Positions 27,791 to 37,780 of a stretch of DNA of 64,000 nucleotides are shown piece after piece. Each line of letters opens with the position of its first letter. Positions within the stretch are counted from its first letter, which is position 1. The position numbers were made by a program, and so were the translations under genes. The notes below the pieces were generated by a model. It made no database searches. It saw nothing but the letters and a program-made list of their open reading frames with translations, and had not been told where the DNA came from. Source of the DNA: Acidobacteriaceae bacterium (lineage in GTDB: Bacteria; Acidobacteriota; Terriglobia; Terriglobales; Acidobacteriaceae); contig JASHOQ010000068.1 in the NCBI GenBank assembly GCA_030041045.1, positions 1-64,000 on the forward strand, in the 5' to 3' direction.

Positions 27791-30475
27791 ATGCGTTGGC
27801 TCAATCAATTCGCCATGAAACTTCACATGCTCTTCGCGCGCAATCGCGCCGGCGCTCGCCTCGATGACGAGCTCCGCTTCCATCTCGATCGCCAGACCGA
27901 AGAAAACGTTGCGGCGGGAATGGGCCGGGAGGAAGCCCGCGCAGCGGCCCTGCGGTCGTTCGGCAATCCCGCTCTGCTGCGCGAGCAAACCCGTGCCGCA
28001 TGGAGCTGGAACTCGCTCGAAGCGCTCTTCCGGGACCTCCGCTTGAGCTTTCGTACCCTCCGCCGCACGCCCGGCTTTACTCTGGTCTCGGTCGCCGTCA
28101 TCGCTTTGTGCATCGGCGCCAGCACCTCGCTCTTCACCATCGTGCGCTCGGTGCTCCTGCGCCCGCTTCCTTTCCGCGACCCTTCGCAACTGGTCATGAT
28201 TTACGAGCACTTCCGCGCGCCCGAGCTGAATCAGCCCAACTACAACTTCAACCCTGTCGCGCCCGCCGATTTCTACGACTGGCGTTCCCAGACCAACGGT
28301 TTTGGAGACATGGCCGCCTGGCGCTATGCGCAGTTCAACCTCACTGGTGAGCGTGGCGAGTTGCCGGAAGTCATCATTGCGCGCGGGGCCACTTACAACC
28401 TGTTCTCGCTTCTCGGTGTGCAACCGGCTTACGGTCGCAGTTTTACCCAGGACGAAGATCGTCCCGGCGAAAGCGTCGTCATGCTCACCTGGAGCCTGTT
28501 CGAGCGCCGCTTTTCGGGCGACCCCTCAATTGTCGGCAGGAGCATTCATCTTGACGGCCAGCCCTATACCGTCGTCGGCGTTCTGCCCAAGAACTTCACC
28601 TATCCCGACTCAACCGTGCAGGTCTGGGTTCCTTTTGCCGCCGCGGGCATTCCACCCGAGGTGCTGCGTCACCACGATTTTCATTTCAGCCGCGTGGTGG
28701 CCCGTCTCCGGCCCGGCGTCAGCCTCGCCAATGCCATTGCCCAGGTCGACGCGCTGCAATACCGCATTCACATGCAATACCTCAACGCGCCGGTCGCCGA
28801 GGACGCGGTCTCGCGCTCCATCACCGAAGACCTGGCCCAGGACGTGCGCAAGCCGCTGCTCCTGCTCATGGGCGCGGTCGGCTGCATGCTCCTGATCGGC
28901 TGTCTCAACGTGGCCAACCTGCTCATCGCCCGTTCCGCCGTGCGGCAAAAGGAAGTGGCCATCCGCGGCGCCCTGGGTGCGCGCCGCTGGACGCTCATTC
29001 GCGAGCAGCTCATGGAGAGCCTGCTCATCTCGCTCGCCGGCGGCGTGCTCGGAGTCGCGCTCTCGTTCTCCGCCACGAAATGGCTCGCCCACGCCTGGAA
29101 AGAGCTTCCCAGCGCGCAGTCCATTCACGTCGATGGCATGGTGCTCGCCTTTGCCTGCGCGCTGGTTCTGGCTGTCGCGCTTCTTTCCGGTCTGCTTCCG
29201 GCCATCTCTTCCACGGCCAAATCGGTCTTTGCCACGCTGCAAACCACCGCGCGCACCACCAGCGCCGGCCTCGGCCGCACCACGCTGCGCAAGGCGCTGC
29301 TGGTGGTTGAAATCTCCGTCACCGTCGTGCTCCTCATCGCCGCAGGCCTCTTGCTCAAGAGCTTCGTCCGCCTGCGCGCCACGGACGTGGGCGCCGACAC
29401 CAGAGGCGTCCTCACCCTTTACTACAGCCTGCCCGTAGAGAAGTACTCGACGCAGGAAAAGATCAACGCCTTCAATGAGGCGCTCCTCGCGCGCCTTCGC
29501 GCCCTGCCTGGCGTCCGCGCCGCGGCCCTTGGTTCGGTGTTTCCCGGAGCAGGCTACGGGGGCGACGATATCTTCCTCGTCCGCGAACATCCTCCCATTC
29601 CGCCGGGCACGCTTCTTCCTGACGCCATGAACCGCATCGCCGATCCCGGCTACTTCCAGGCTCTCGGCATTCCCCTTCTGCGCGGCCGCTTCTTTACCAG
29701 CGACGATCGCGGCGCCCAGGGCGAAAAGATCATCATCAGTCACCTGCTCGCGCAAAAGTACTTCCCCGGCGAAGATCCCATCGGCAGGCATCTGCACGTT
29801 CCCGCCTGGGACGTTCCGGGTCAGCCTGAAACCAACTTTGAAATCGTGGGTGAAGTGGGCGACACGCTCTGGCAGGTGGGCCAGCCCGACACGGCCACGA
29901 TGTATACACCGGCTCTCGCGGAGCTCCCCAAGGTCAACGGATTTGCCCTTGCCGTGCGCACCGCTTCCGACCCGCTGGCCATCTCTGTTCCCGTGCAGAA
30001 GCAGATCGCGGCCCTCGATCCCGAGCTGCCCGTCTCCGATGTGCTCACCCTGGATCAAGTCATCGGCCAATCTCTGGCCAGCGCCGACCTGAGCGCCACG
30101 CTGGTTCTTGCCTTTGCCATTCTCTCGCTCGTCCTTGCTTCCGTCGGCCTGTACGGCGTGCTCTCTTTTCTTGCCTCGCAACGCACGGTGGAGATCGGCG
30201 TCCGCATCGCGCTCGGCGCGCAGCGCGATCAGGTTCTTCGCCTCATGCTTTTGGACGGCCTGCGTCCCGCGCTCTTCGGGCTCGTCCTCGGTCTCGGCGC
30301 CGCCGCTGCCGCCGTGCGCCTCATCCGCTCCATGCTCTATGAAACGCAACCCGTCGATCCCGCCGTTTTTGCCGCCGTAGCCGCAGTGCTGCTCCTGGTG
30401 GCCGGCCTTGCCTGTCTGGCGCCCGCCTGGCGCGCCGCGCGGCTCGATCCCATGCAGGCGCTGAGAACGGAATAA
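27791..30475 (+). CDS. ABC transporter permease, ADOP (acidobacterial duplicated orphan permease)/MacB-like
   Basis: N-terminal LDDELRFHLDRQTEENVAAGM, FGNPALLREQTR; FtsX/MacB permease halves (GCLNVANLLIARSAVRQKEVAIRGALGARRW; GVLSFLASQRTVEIGVRIALGAQ); C-term DPMQALRTE. Confidence 0.93.
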   Translation: MRWLNQFAMKLHMLFARNRAGARLDDELRFHLDRQTEENVAAGMGREEARAAALRSFGNPALLREQTRAAWSWNSLEALFRDLRLSFRTLRRTPGFTLVSVAVIALCIGASTSLFTIVRSVLLRPLPFRDPSQLVMIYEHFRAPELNQPNYNFNPVAPADFYDWRSQTNGFGDMAAWRYAQFNLTGERGELPEVIIARGATYNLFSLLGVQPAYGRSFTQDEDRPGESVVMLTWSLFERRFSGDPSIVGRSIHLDGQPYTVVGVLPKNFTYPDSTVQVWVPFAAAGIPPEVLRHHDFHFSRVVARLRPGVSLANAIAQVDALQYRIHMQYLNAPVAEDAVSRSITEDLAQDVRKPLLLLMGAVGCMLLIGCLNVANLLIARSAVRQKEVAIRGALGARRWTLIREQLMESLLISLAGGVLGVALSFSATKWLAHAWKELPSAQSIHVDGMVLAFACALVLAVALLSGLLPAISSTAKSVFATLQTTARTTSAGLGRTTLRKALLVVEISVTVVLLIAAGLLLKSFVRLRATDVGADTRGVLTLYYSLPVEKYSTQEKINAFNEALLARLRALPGVRAAALGSVFPGAGYGGDDIFLVREHPPIPPGTLLPDAMNRIADPGYFQALGIPLLRGRFFTSDDRGAQGEKIIISHLLAQKYFPGEDPIGRHLHVPAWDVPGQPETNFEIVGEVGDTLWQVGQPDTATMYTPALAELPKVNGFALAVRTASDPLAISVPVQKQIAALDPELPVSDVLTLDQVIGQSLASADLSATLVLAFAILSLVLASVGLYGVLSFLASQRTVEIGVRIALGAQRDQVLRLMLLDGLRPALFGLVLGLGAAAAAVRLIRSMLYETQPVDPAVFAAVAAVLLLVAGLACLAPAWRAARLDPMQALRTE

Positions 30476-30542
30476 ACTGCGATCGGCCCCGCGGCCGGAA
30501 ACAGAAAATGGCCGCGGCAAGGAATTCCAAACGGAGGCCGCA

Positions 30543-33257
30543 ATGCGAGGGCTCGATCGACTGGCGATGGCGATGCGGGTGCTGTTCGGGCGCAGCCGCG
30601 CCGGTGCACAGCTCGAGTCGGAACTGCGCGATCACCTCGAACGGCAGACGGAAGAGAATCGCGCCGCCGGTATGGACCACGAAGAAGCGCGCTACGCCGC
30701 CCTGCGCGCTTTCGGCAATCCCGCCCTGCTGCGCGAGCAGGTCCGCGCCACCTGGAGCTGGGGATGGATCGACCGGCTGGCGCAGGATCTTCGCTTTGCC
30801 GCCCGGCAGATTCTCCGCGCTCCCAGCTTTGCGCTGATTGCGATTCTCACTCTCGCGCTGGGCATCGGCGCCAACACCGCTATCTTCAGCCTGACGCACG
30901 CGCTGCTCCTCAGCACCCTCCCGGTTCCGGCACCGGACCAGCTGGTCCGCCTTGCCATCGACCTCCATAATCCTCGCGCAGAGGCCAACAACGCTCCGCT
31001 CAACGTCCCTTTTGCGCAATTCCTAAACCAGCATGCGCAATCGCTTCGCGGCGTCTTTGGCTGGTCGGTGTACGATTTCGTTTTCACTGAGGCCGGCGCC
31101 AGTCGTGGTTTTCGTGGCGCGATTGTCAGTGGCAATGCCTTTCAGGTGCTCGGTGTGCGCCCCGTTGCCGGCCGCCTGCTCACTCCCGCCGACGACCAGC
31201 CCGGCGGCGGGCCCGACGGATGGTCCACGGTCATCAGCCATCGGATGTGGGTGGGCCACTTTCATGCAGATCCCTCGGTGATCGGCCGCCGCATTACCAT
31301 CACCGATCACAGCGTCACCATAGTGGGCGTCGCCCCCCAGGGTTTTGAGGGCATGGTTGTCGCGGAGCACCCCGACTTCTATCTGCCCATCGAGTTTTCC
31401 GCGGCGCTCAACAACAATGAAGATCAGCTTCACTCCGCAGCCGGGCTGTGGCTGATGACCTTTGCGCGGCTCAAGCCCGGCATGAGTCGCAGGCAGGCGC
31501 AGGCCGAGATCAAGACTCTATTCCCGGTAATGCTCGACGATCTCATGCCGCCTGCGGTCCGTCACCTGCCCGTGGTTGAGCGCGCCACCCTCGACGTGGA
31601 CGATGCGCACAGCGGCTGGACCGAACTGCGTCTCGAATACACGCGGCCTTTGCTGCTGCTGCAGATCCTGGCCTGCATAGTCCTTCTCATCTGCTGCGCC
31701 AATCTCTCGGGGCTGCTGCTGGCCCGGGCTTCTGCTCGACGGCATGAGTTTGCGATTCGCGGTGCGCTGGGCGCCGGGCGTTTGCGTCTCATGCGCCAGC
31801 TCTTCGTCGAGAGCCTGATGCTCGCTCTTCCCGGCGCCCTGCTCGGAATCGGCCTCGCCTGGCTGGCCGGTCCCTGGATTCTGCACTCCCTCGACAGCCG
31901 CCATTCCCAAATCCTTCTCTCGCCCAAGCCCGACGCGACGGTTCTTGCCCTTTCCGTCCTTTGCGCGTTCGTTTGCGCGCTGTTGTTTGGCACGGCTCCA
32001 GCGTGGGTTGCCGGCCACACCAACATTGACGCTGCGCTCAAAATCTCCAATCGTCGCGCCGCCCTTAGCGGGGGCGCAGCGCGACGGTTCTTCATCCCCA
32101 TCCAGGTGGGTCTTTCGCTCACCCTCGTGGTTCTGGCGGCGCTGCTTGGCGCCAGTGTCGTCCGGCTGCATTCCGACGATACCGGCTACCGCATGCAGGA
32201 TGTTGTCTTCCACTACGCCGATTTTGGCCGGCTGCCGCAGAAGGGCGCTGCTCTCGTCGATCTTTACCGCCGCATTACCGCGCGCATGGAACAGATGCCC
32301 GGAGTGGACGCCGCCAGCGCCGTTGGCGTGCTTCCGTTTTATGGCTGGATCTTCAGCGAGTCCCTCACTTCCGCGAGCGATGCCGCCCATGCCAAAACCA
32401 CCGTGACCGATATCAACAACATTGGCGCCGATTATTTTCGCGCCGTGGGCGTCCCCATCCTGGCCGGCCGCGATCTACGCAACAACGACGAAGACCTACA
32501 CTCCTGCATTGTGAACGAGAGTGCCGCGCGTCTCTTCTATCCCCATGGCGCGGCCGTCGGCAGCACAATGCACCAGGTATCGCACGACATGGGGAACGGC
32601 ACGACCACGGTCGACGACTGCCAGATTGTCGGGGTGGTGCAGGATTCGAAGTATGACTCGCTTCGCGAGACCCCGCCGCCGATTCTCTACAAGCCATACT
32701 TCGACGCGAGCGGGCCCGTTTCGAGCCTGTATTTCGCAATTCACGGGCGCAGCGTGGCGGCCGCAGAAACGGCCTACCACCAAGCCATTCACGAACTGGC
32801 GCCGGCCAGCCCTGAAACCGATCCCGCCGCACTGAGCGAGCTGGCCGGCGGCTCCATCGCCCGCGAGCAACTGCTCTCCGTGGTCTCAGGCTTTTTCGCC
32901 GCCCTCGGCCTCCTGCTCAGCGGCATCGGCATCTACGGCCTGGTGGCGTGGAATGTCTCCCAGCGCACCATGGAGATTGGCGTGCGCATGGCCCTGGGGG
33001 CGACGCGCGGCCACGTCTTCCTCATGATTCTCAGCCAGACCACCTCGCTGCTCGCCATCGGTCTCGCCATCGGCGGCGTGGCCGGATTCTTTGCCGCGCG
33101 CACGGTTGGCAGCTTCCTCTACGAAACCCGCGCAGGGAATCCCGGTGTTTTTCTGGCCTCGGCCGGTGTTCTCGTCGCCATCGGCATGGTGGCCGCGATG
33201 CTTCCGGCGCGCCGCGCCGTGAACATCGATCCGATGCAGGCGCTGCGCACGGAATAG
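30543..33257 (+). CDS. ABC transporter permease, ADOP/MacB-like (second copy)
   Basis: Same architecture: LESELRDHLERQTEENRAAGM, CANLSGLLLARASARRHEFAIRGALGAGR, GLVAWNVSQRTMEIGVRMALGA, DPMQALRTE. Confidence 0.93.
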   Translation: MRGLDRLAMAMRVLFGRSRAGAQLESELRDHLERQTEENRAAGMDHEEARYAALRAFGNPALLREQVRATWSWGWIDRLAQDLRFAARQILRAPSFALIAILTLALGIGANTAIFSLTHALLLSTLPVPAPDQLVRLAIDLHNPRAEANNAPLNVPFAQFLNQHAQSLRGVFGWSVYDFVFTEAGASRGFRGAIVSGNAFQVLGVRPVAGRLLTPADDQPGGGPDGWSTVISHRMWVGHFHADPSVIGRRITITDHSVTIVGVAPQGFEGMVVAEHPDFYLPIEFSAALNNNEDQLHSAAGLWLMTFARLKPGMSRRQAQAEIKTLFPVMLDDLMPPAVRHLPVVERATLDVDDAHSGWTELRLEYTRPLLLLQILACIVLLICCANLSGLLLARASARRHEFAIRGALGAGRLRLMRQLFVESLMLALPGALLGIGLAWLAGPWILHSLDSRHSQILLSPKPDATVLALSVLCAFVCALLFGTAPAWVAGHTNIDAALKISNRRAALSGGAARRFFIPIQVGLSLTLVVLAALLGASVVRLHSDDTGYRMQDVVFHYADFGRLPQKGAALVDLYRRITARMEQMPGVDAASAVGVLPFYGWIFSESLTSASDAAHAKTTVTDINNIGADYFRAVGVPILAGRDLRNNDEDLHSCIVNESAARLFYPHGAAVGSTMHQVSHDMGNGTTTVDDCQIVGVVQDSKYDSLRETPPPILYKPYFDASGPVSSLYFAIHGRSVAAAETAYHQAIHELAPASPETDPAALSELAGGSIAREQLLSVVSGFFAALGLLLSGIGIYGLVAWNVSQRTMEIGVRMALGATRGHVFLMILSQTTSLLAIGLAIGGVAGFFAARTVGSFLYETRAGNPGVFLASAGVLVAIGMVAAMLPARRAVNIDPMQALRTE

Positions 33258-33287
33258 AAAAGGCGCGGCGTACATCTCCGCCGCGCC
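33258..33287 (-). terminator. intrinsic terminator for the minus-strand DUF4097-like operon
   Basis: Minus strand: GGCGCGGCG hairpin (33262-33270 with 33279-33287, 9 bp) followed by UUUU (33258-33261). Confidence 0.6.
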
Positions 33288-33329
33288 CGTCGAACTCCGC
33301 CAGCTACACTAACCCCGCGAACTCCTCTG

Positions 33330-34934
33330 CTACTGGCTTTCAGGCTGTGCCGGCAGCGCCTTTTGCGATCTCAGATGCGGCGCATTGGCCGGAGCCTTGG
33401 GCGTCGCTGGAGCCTCCGGAACCGCGGGCGGCGCGGGCGGAAACGGGGGACCCTTCTTGATGCCCAGGTCCCCGTTGTCCGAGGTCAACTGGATGGTCGG
33501 ACCGCCTGATCCAATCTTCCCGCTTACGGTTTTTTCTTCGTCTCCGCTCACCGTCAGCCCGTAATCGTCCACAATGTCGCCGTTGCGCGTGTGTCCGTCC
33601 ACGGTGGCGTTGGTGTTCGGCGGCAGCGTGATCTCCACATCGCCCTTGTCGTTCCTGGCTTCGATGTTGTACGAGCCCGCCGGTTCCACGCTGATCCGCC
33701 CATCGCGGTCCTCCACGGTGCTGTCGCCGTAAACCTGGCTCAGGTCCACGTCCTTGGCGTGTGTGGTCACATGTACTGAGCCCTCGGCCTCGGTCACGCG
33801 CAGGTCGTCCGAGTCCAGCGTCAGGTCCCCGGGAAGTTGGGCCACGTCCAGCGTGGTCACGGAAGTATGCAGGTGCACCGGCCCGCTGATGGTCTCCATG
33901 TGCACATCACCCGGAATGTCGCCATTCTGCATGACCGTGCCGTGAATCTCCGAGAGCGTGATGTCGTTTACGTCGCCCTGCAACGTCAGGTCGCCTTGGA
34001 TGTCGTGGGCGGAAAATTCGTCATGCCTCCCATTTGTAAAGTGCGCCACCACCGGACCCGTGATTGAGTTGAGCTGGATGTTGCCTCGGGCGGTCACGTC
34101 GATCCCCGCGCCCAACCCCGCCGCCACCACGTCGTCCCAGCCGGAGTTCACCGTCACCTTGGCCGTCTTGGGAACCGTCAATGTCAGGTTGACCTTACCT
34201 TTGTCGTTGCCGTCTGACTTGACCAGCACTGCCGTTCCGCTTACGGTCAAGTGCGGCGCCACGGCATTCCAGATTTTCCTGGCCTCGCTGTCAGAGTCGG
34301 CAAACGCCTCTTCGTGCGCCTGCACTTGGATATCCGGTCCATCCCCCGCCGTCACGCTGATGTCCCCGTGCGGGTTTTCGATGTCCACCGTCGCACCCGC
34401 GGGGATCGCTGCGTTGAGTACCTGCATGTCGTTGTCGTGCTCCGGCATTCCAAAGAAGCCGCCGTTGTCGCCGTTCCACTGCCACAACCACGGGCTCATG
34501 TGATGCCAGCCCGACGCGCCGAAACCAAGGATCGCCAGCAGGATCAGCAGGCCGACAAAACTGCCCGTGCGCCGCACCGGCGTTGGACGCTTCATGTCTA
34601 AAGTCCACTCGCCCAAAAGCGCCAGGCCCGCGCCGATCAGCAGCAGCGGCCACCAGCGCGCGTACCAGTCCCAGAATGCGCTGGCGCGGATGTGACCGGA
34701 AAGCACGAGCAGGGCTACGATTCCGATGCCGATCAGGATCAGCGGCCCCACCATCGACGGCACCCGCGGTCCGTATGCGCTTGCACATCCCGCCTTCCAT
34801 GCGTGCCGCTGCGCCCGCCACGCATCGCGCTGCGCCCGCCATGCCGCTCGCTGCTGCTCGCGGTACACCCGCCACTGCGTCTTCGGATCGTACGGCGGAA
34901 CGCCGCCAGGAGGTGAATTGGGAGGTGTGCTCAT
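33330..34934 (-). CDS. membrane protein with C-terminal DUF4097-like beta-strand repeat (putative adhesin) domain
   Basis: MSTPPNSPPGGVPPYDPKTQWR; TM helices; GDISVTAGDGPDIQV...VTARGNIQLNSITGPVVAHF...GDVEITLPPNTNATV repeats. Confidence 0.82.
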   Translation of the reverse strand: MSTPPNSPPGGVPPYDPKTQWRVYREQQRAAWRAQRDAWRAQRHAWKAGCASAYGPRVPSMVGPLILIGIGIVALLVLSGHIRASAFWDWYARWWPLLLIGAGLALLGEWTLDMKRPTPVRRTGSFVGLLILLAILGFGASGWHHMSPWLWQWNGDNGGFFGMPEHDNDMQVLNAAIPAGATVDIENPHGDISVTAGDGPDIQVQAHEEAFADSDSEARKIWNAVAPHLTVSGTAVLVKSDGNDKGKVNLTLTVPKTAKVTVNSGWDDVVAAGLGAGIDVTARGNIQLNSITGPVVAHFTNGRHDEFSAHDIQGDLTLQGDVNDITLSEIHGTVMQNGDIPGDVHMETISGPVHLHTSVTTLDVAQLPGDLTLDSDDLRVTEAEGSVHVTTHAKDVDLSQVYGDSTVEDRDGRISVEPAGSYNIEARNDKGDVEITLPPNTNATVDGHTRNGDIVDDYGLTVSGDEEKTVSGKIGSGGPTIQLTSDNGDLGIKKGPPFPPAPPAVPEAPATPKAPANAPHLRSQKALPAQPESQ

Positions 34935-35290
34935 GGTTGTCCTCCGTCTCCGCCATTCCCGAACCGCTGCGGTAAATCCTGCATTGGAGAGGGAACCATC
35001 GCGGTTCCCGGAGCGGCCGGCGGCTGCGCCGGGTTTTGGTCCACGCTGCCTCCATACGGCGCACATGGGTACGGTCCATAACCATCCCCATACCCATCCA
35101 TCGCCAGCGCCGCTCGCTCAGCCAGCAGCATGACTCCGATCATGATCAGCAGCAGTGGCCAGAACAGGCTCCAGAAATGGTCGATCACGCCGGCCTCGTC
35201 CAGCAGCGCAAGAATCCCCAGCAACAGAAGAATCGCCGGACCGCGCAAGCGGCGGATCAGAATATATCGGTTCATCCCCAATCCGTTCAT
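34931..35290 (-). CDS. LiaF-TM/DUF5668-like small membrane protein
   Basis: ILLLLGILALLDEAGVIDHFWSLFWPLLLIMIGVMLLAERA; overlaps both neighbours by 4 nt. Confidence 0.7.
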   Translation of the reverse strand: MNGLGMNRYILIRRLRGPAILLLLGILALLDEAGVIDHFWSLFWPLLLIMIGVMLLAERAALAMDGYGDGYGPYPCAPYGGSVDQNPAQPPAAPGTAMVPSPMQDLPQRFGNGGDGGQP

Positions 35291-36228
35291 TTCGGACCTC
35301 CCTGCGAGTCCTGCATGCGGCGCACAATCATCCACACGCCCAGCCCGATAAGAATCAGCGGCCACGCGAACTCAAACGCTCGCCCCGAAAACAAATCGAA
35401 TTGCCCCATCAGGAACAGCAGTCCCAGCGCAATCAAGACCACCGCGCCGATGGGTTCCCTGCGCCGCCAGTAGAGCGGCGGAACGGGCGGGATGGGGGGA
35501 ACCGGCGGCACAGGCGGAATGCCTGGACTGGTGTATCCCGCTCCCGTCCCGGCTGGCCCGTAAGGACCCGCATATGGGCTTTGGTTCGGATCCGGATACG
35601 AACCCCCCGGGTAGGTGCCTTGATACGGCGTTTGCCATCCCTGCCCGCCCGCTGCCGCACCCGTCCCGACTGGGCCCGCTCCTGGGGGATTCGCACCCGG
35701 CGGATTCGTCGTCGTTTGCCCCGCTCGAAAACCTCCGCCGGGATGCACGCTACCCGCCTGTCCGGGCGCACCCCGCTGCCCGATATTCAGCCAGTTCCCG
35801 ATCTCGTTCAGTCCCAGCGGATCGGGAATCGGCATCCCGTCCCGCCGCGCCTTGGCCACGTGATAGGCCTCGAACACCTGGTAAACGATCCATCCTGCAA
35901 TGAACAAACCGAAGATCGGGAAGTGATCCGCTGAGCTCACCAGGATGGCGAAGATGAAGATGTGGATCAATCCCTTGATGAATTGGCCGTTGTACATCGC
36001 GCCTACGCCCGGAATCACACCCAACGCCGCCGCCGCGGCCGGATTCGGCTGACCCTGCGGCGCATACAGACCCGAAAACGGCCTCTGCGCGCTCTGCCAC
36101 GCCGTCGAGCACGGCTCGCACAGAATCTGCCCCGTCGCTGCCGTGCGCACGCAGCTTGCGCACAGCGCCTTGCCGCAGTTCTGGCAATAGGCCGTCGCAC
36201 TTGTGCCGCTGTGGTTTACGCAATCCAT
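35287..36228 (-). CDS. B-box-like zinc finger membrane protein
   Basis: MDCVNHSGTSATAYCQNCGKALCASCVRTAATGQILCEPCSTAW; TM helices; Pro/Gly-rich linker; C-terminal LiaF-like TM. Confidence 0.78.
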   Translation of the reverse strand: MDCVNHSGTSATAYCQNCGKALCASCVRTAATGQILCEPCSTAWQSAQRPFSGLYAPQGQPNPAAAAALGVIPGVGAMYNGQFIKGLIHIFIFAILVSSADHFPIFGLFIAGWIVYQVFEAYHVAKARRDGMPIPDPLGLNEIGNWLNIGQRGAPGQAGSVHPGGGFRAGQTTTNPPGANPPGAGPVGTGAAAGGQGWQTPYQGTYPGGSYPDPNQSPYAGPYGPAGTGAGYTSPGIPPVPPVPPIPPVPPLYWRRREPIGAVVLIALGLLFLMGQFDLFSGRAFEFAWPLILIGLGVWMIVRRMQDSQGGPK

Positions 36229-37124
36229 GGCTTGCCCCTTTCCCGCATCTTACGGTTGGAATGCGTCAAACCCTCTTGCTTCCAACTTTCATCCGCCTGC
36301 ACCAAACTCTCTTGAACTCCTTTCGCCCGGTTGCGTGAATGGTCGAGCGCCGCTTCAACGGCTGGCCCGCTCACCGGCATGCTCGACCCCTTCGGAGGGT
36401 CCACGCGCGACCCTCCATCGCCGTTCTTGCGCGATTCTCCCCCGCTCGGCTGCGCATTTTTCTGCGTTCCGTTGCCGTTGCCCTGGCCCTCGGATTCCGG
36501 CGCCGGCCCACGCAATCCGCGCATCCGCGACTCCACCTCGTACACAAAGCGCAGGTGATCGTAGTAACGGATGATCGGCACTGAGGCCATGGTCAGCTGG
36601 CGCTCCATGAAGGAGCGCATCGCCGTCGGCCGCAGGTCGCTCAAGCGCAAGCTCGACACCCGCACGCCCAACATGTTCAAGGTCAGAGCGATCGAAAAGA
36701 ATGCGGTCGCGCCCGTCATCATCAGGCGCGGCTCGGCAAACCGCCGCACCCAGCCCATAAATCCCGGCCGTTGCCATTTTGCCGCGGCCAGCAGCTCAAT
36801 CGGAATCGCACCTGCCGGCGCCGCGATCGGCGCGCCCAGCGGCAGCGCCACGTCATGTCCCGGCCCTGTGTGCGCCAGGATCTTTTCCACCAGGCCGGCC
36901 GGAACCTCAGGTTCGGGGGAGAGAAACTCCAGCCACTCCCGCCCCCGCCTTGACTCGTCATAGAGCGCCATGCAGGCCGGGCAAACCGCCAAGTGTTCGC
37001 GGAAAATGGCTTCATCGGCGGGCGAGAGCACCCCGTCCAGCGCATCCGGCAAGAGCGTCTCCCACTGTCCGCAAGCCGCAGAGCCCGGGATGTGGGAACT
37101 CGGAATGTCCTTGCGCTCTGCCAT
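36216..37124 (-). CDS. anti-sigma factor with zf-HC2 domain
   Basis: CGQWETLLPDALDGVLSPADEAIFREHLAVCPACMALYDE; TM FFSIALTLNMLGV; 2 nt after the sigma factor gene. Confidence 0.85.
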   Translation of the reverse strand: MAERKDIPSSHIPGSAACGQWETLLPDALDGVLSPADEAIFREHLAVCPACMALYDESRRGREWLEFLSPEPEVPAGLVEKILAHTGPGHDVALPLGAPIAAPAGAIPIELLAAAKWQRPGFMGWVRRFAEPRLMMTGATAFFSIALTLNMLGVRVSSLRLSDLRPTAMRSFMERQLTMASVPIIRYYDHLRFVYEVESRMRGLRGPAPESEGQGNGNGTQKNAQPSGGESRKNGDGGSRVDPPKGSSMPVSGPAVEAALDHSRNRAKGVQESLVQADESWKQEGLTHSNRKMRERGKPWIA

Positions 37125-37126
37125 GG

Positions 37127-37780
37127 CTACATCACCTCCCGTTTATTACGTTCCAGCAGCCGCGCCAGTTCCGCGCGCCCCCTGCTGATGCGGGATTTGA
37201 CCGTCCCTTCGGGTATGCCCAGCACCTGGGCGATCTCTCTGTAATCCATGTCTTGCAAATCCCTTAAAATCACTGCTTCGCGCAGGTCCACTGAGACCCT
37301 GGCCAGCGCTCCCTGCACCATCTTGGACAATTCCTTCTTGGCCGCCAGCTCGTGCTGGGAGGGGCCCTGGGCCACGAGCCGGTCCACTGGCCTGAGCTCC
37401 TCAGCCTCGTCCCATCCCTCGTCGAGAGATGACGTGGCTCGCAAATTCCGTGTACGCCGGAAGTTGTCCACCAGCAGGTTCCGCGTCATGGTGGTGATCC
37501 AAACCGGCAAGCTGCCCCGCCCGGCATCGAAGCTGCCCAGGTTCGAGTAGATTTTCAGGAAAACGTCCTGAGTGAGGTCTTCGGCGTCGGTCGTGTTCCC
37601 GGTAAACCGGTAACAGAGCCCATACACCCGTTTGTGGTGCGTGCGCACCATCTCCGCCCACGCGGCCGAATCCCCGTTCAGGCATCGGAGGACGACTTGG
37701 GACCATTCGGTCTCCAGCTTGCTTACCTCCACGCGTGGCGCTGGACGCGTCGCGCAGACGCCCGGCGCCGGGTTCACCAT
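37127..37780 (-). CDS. ECF/RpoE-type RNA polymerase sigma factor
   Basis: Region 2 HHKRVYGLCYRFTGNTTDAEDLTQDVFLKIYSNLGSFD; region 4 LREAVILRDLQDMDYREIAQVLGIPEGTVKSRISRGRAELARLL; start uncertain. Confidence 0.92.
   Translation of the reverse strand: MVNPAPGVCATRPAPRVEVSKLETEWSQVVLRCLNGDSAAWAEMVRTHHKRVYGLCYRFTGNTTDAEDLTQDVFLKIYSNLGSFDAGRGSLPVWITTMTRNLLVDNFRRTRNLRATSSLDEGWDEAEELRPVDRLVAQGPSQHELAAKKELSKMVQGALARVSVDLREAVILRDLQDMDYREIAQVLGIPEGTVKSRISRGRAELARLLERNKREVM

Noticed and set aside
28610-30520. 636-aa minus-strand ORF
   Set aside because: Antisense shadow of the ADOP permease in high-GC DNA; low-complexity Gly/Arg/Glu translation, no recognisable motif
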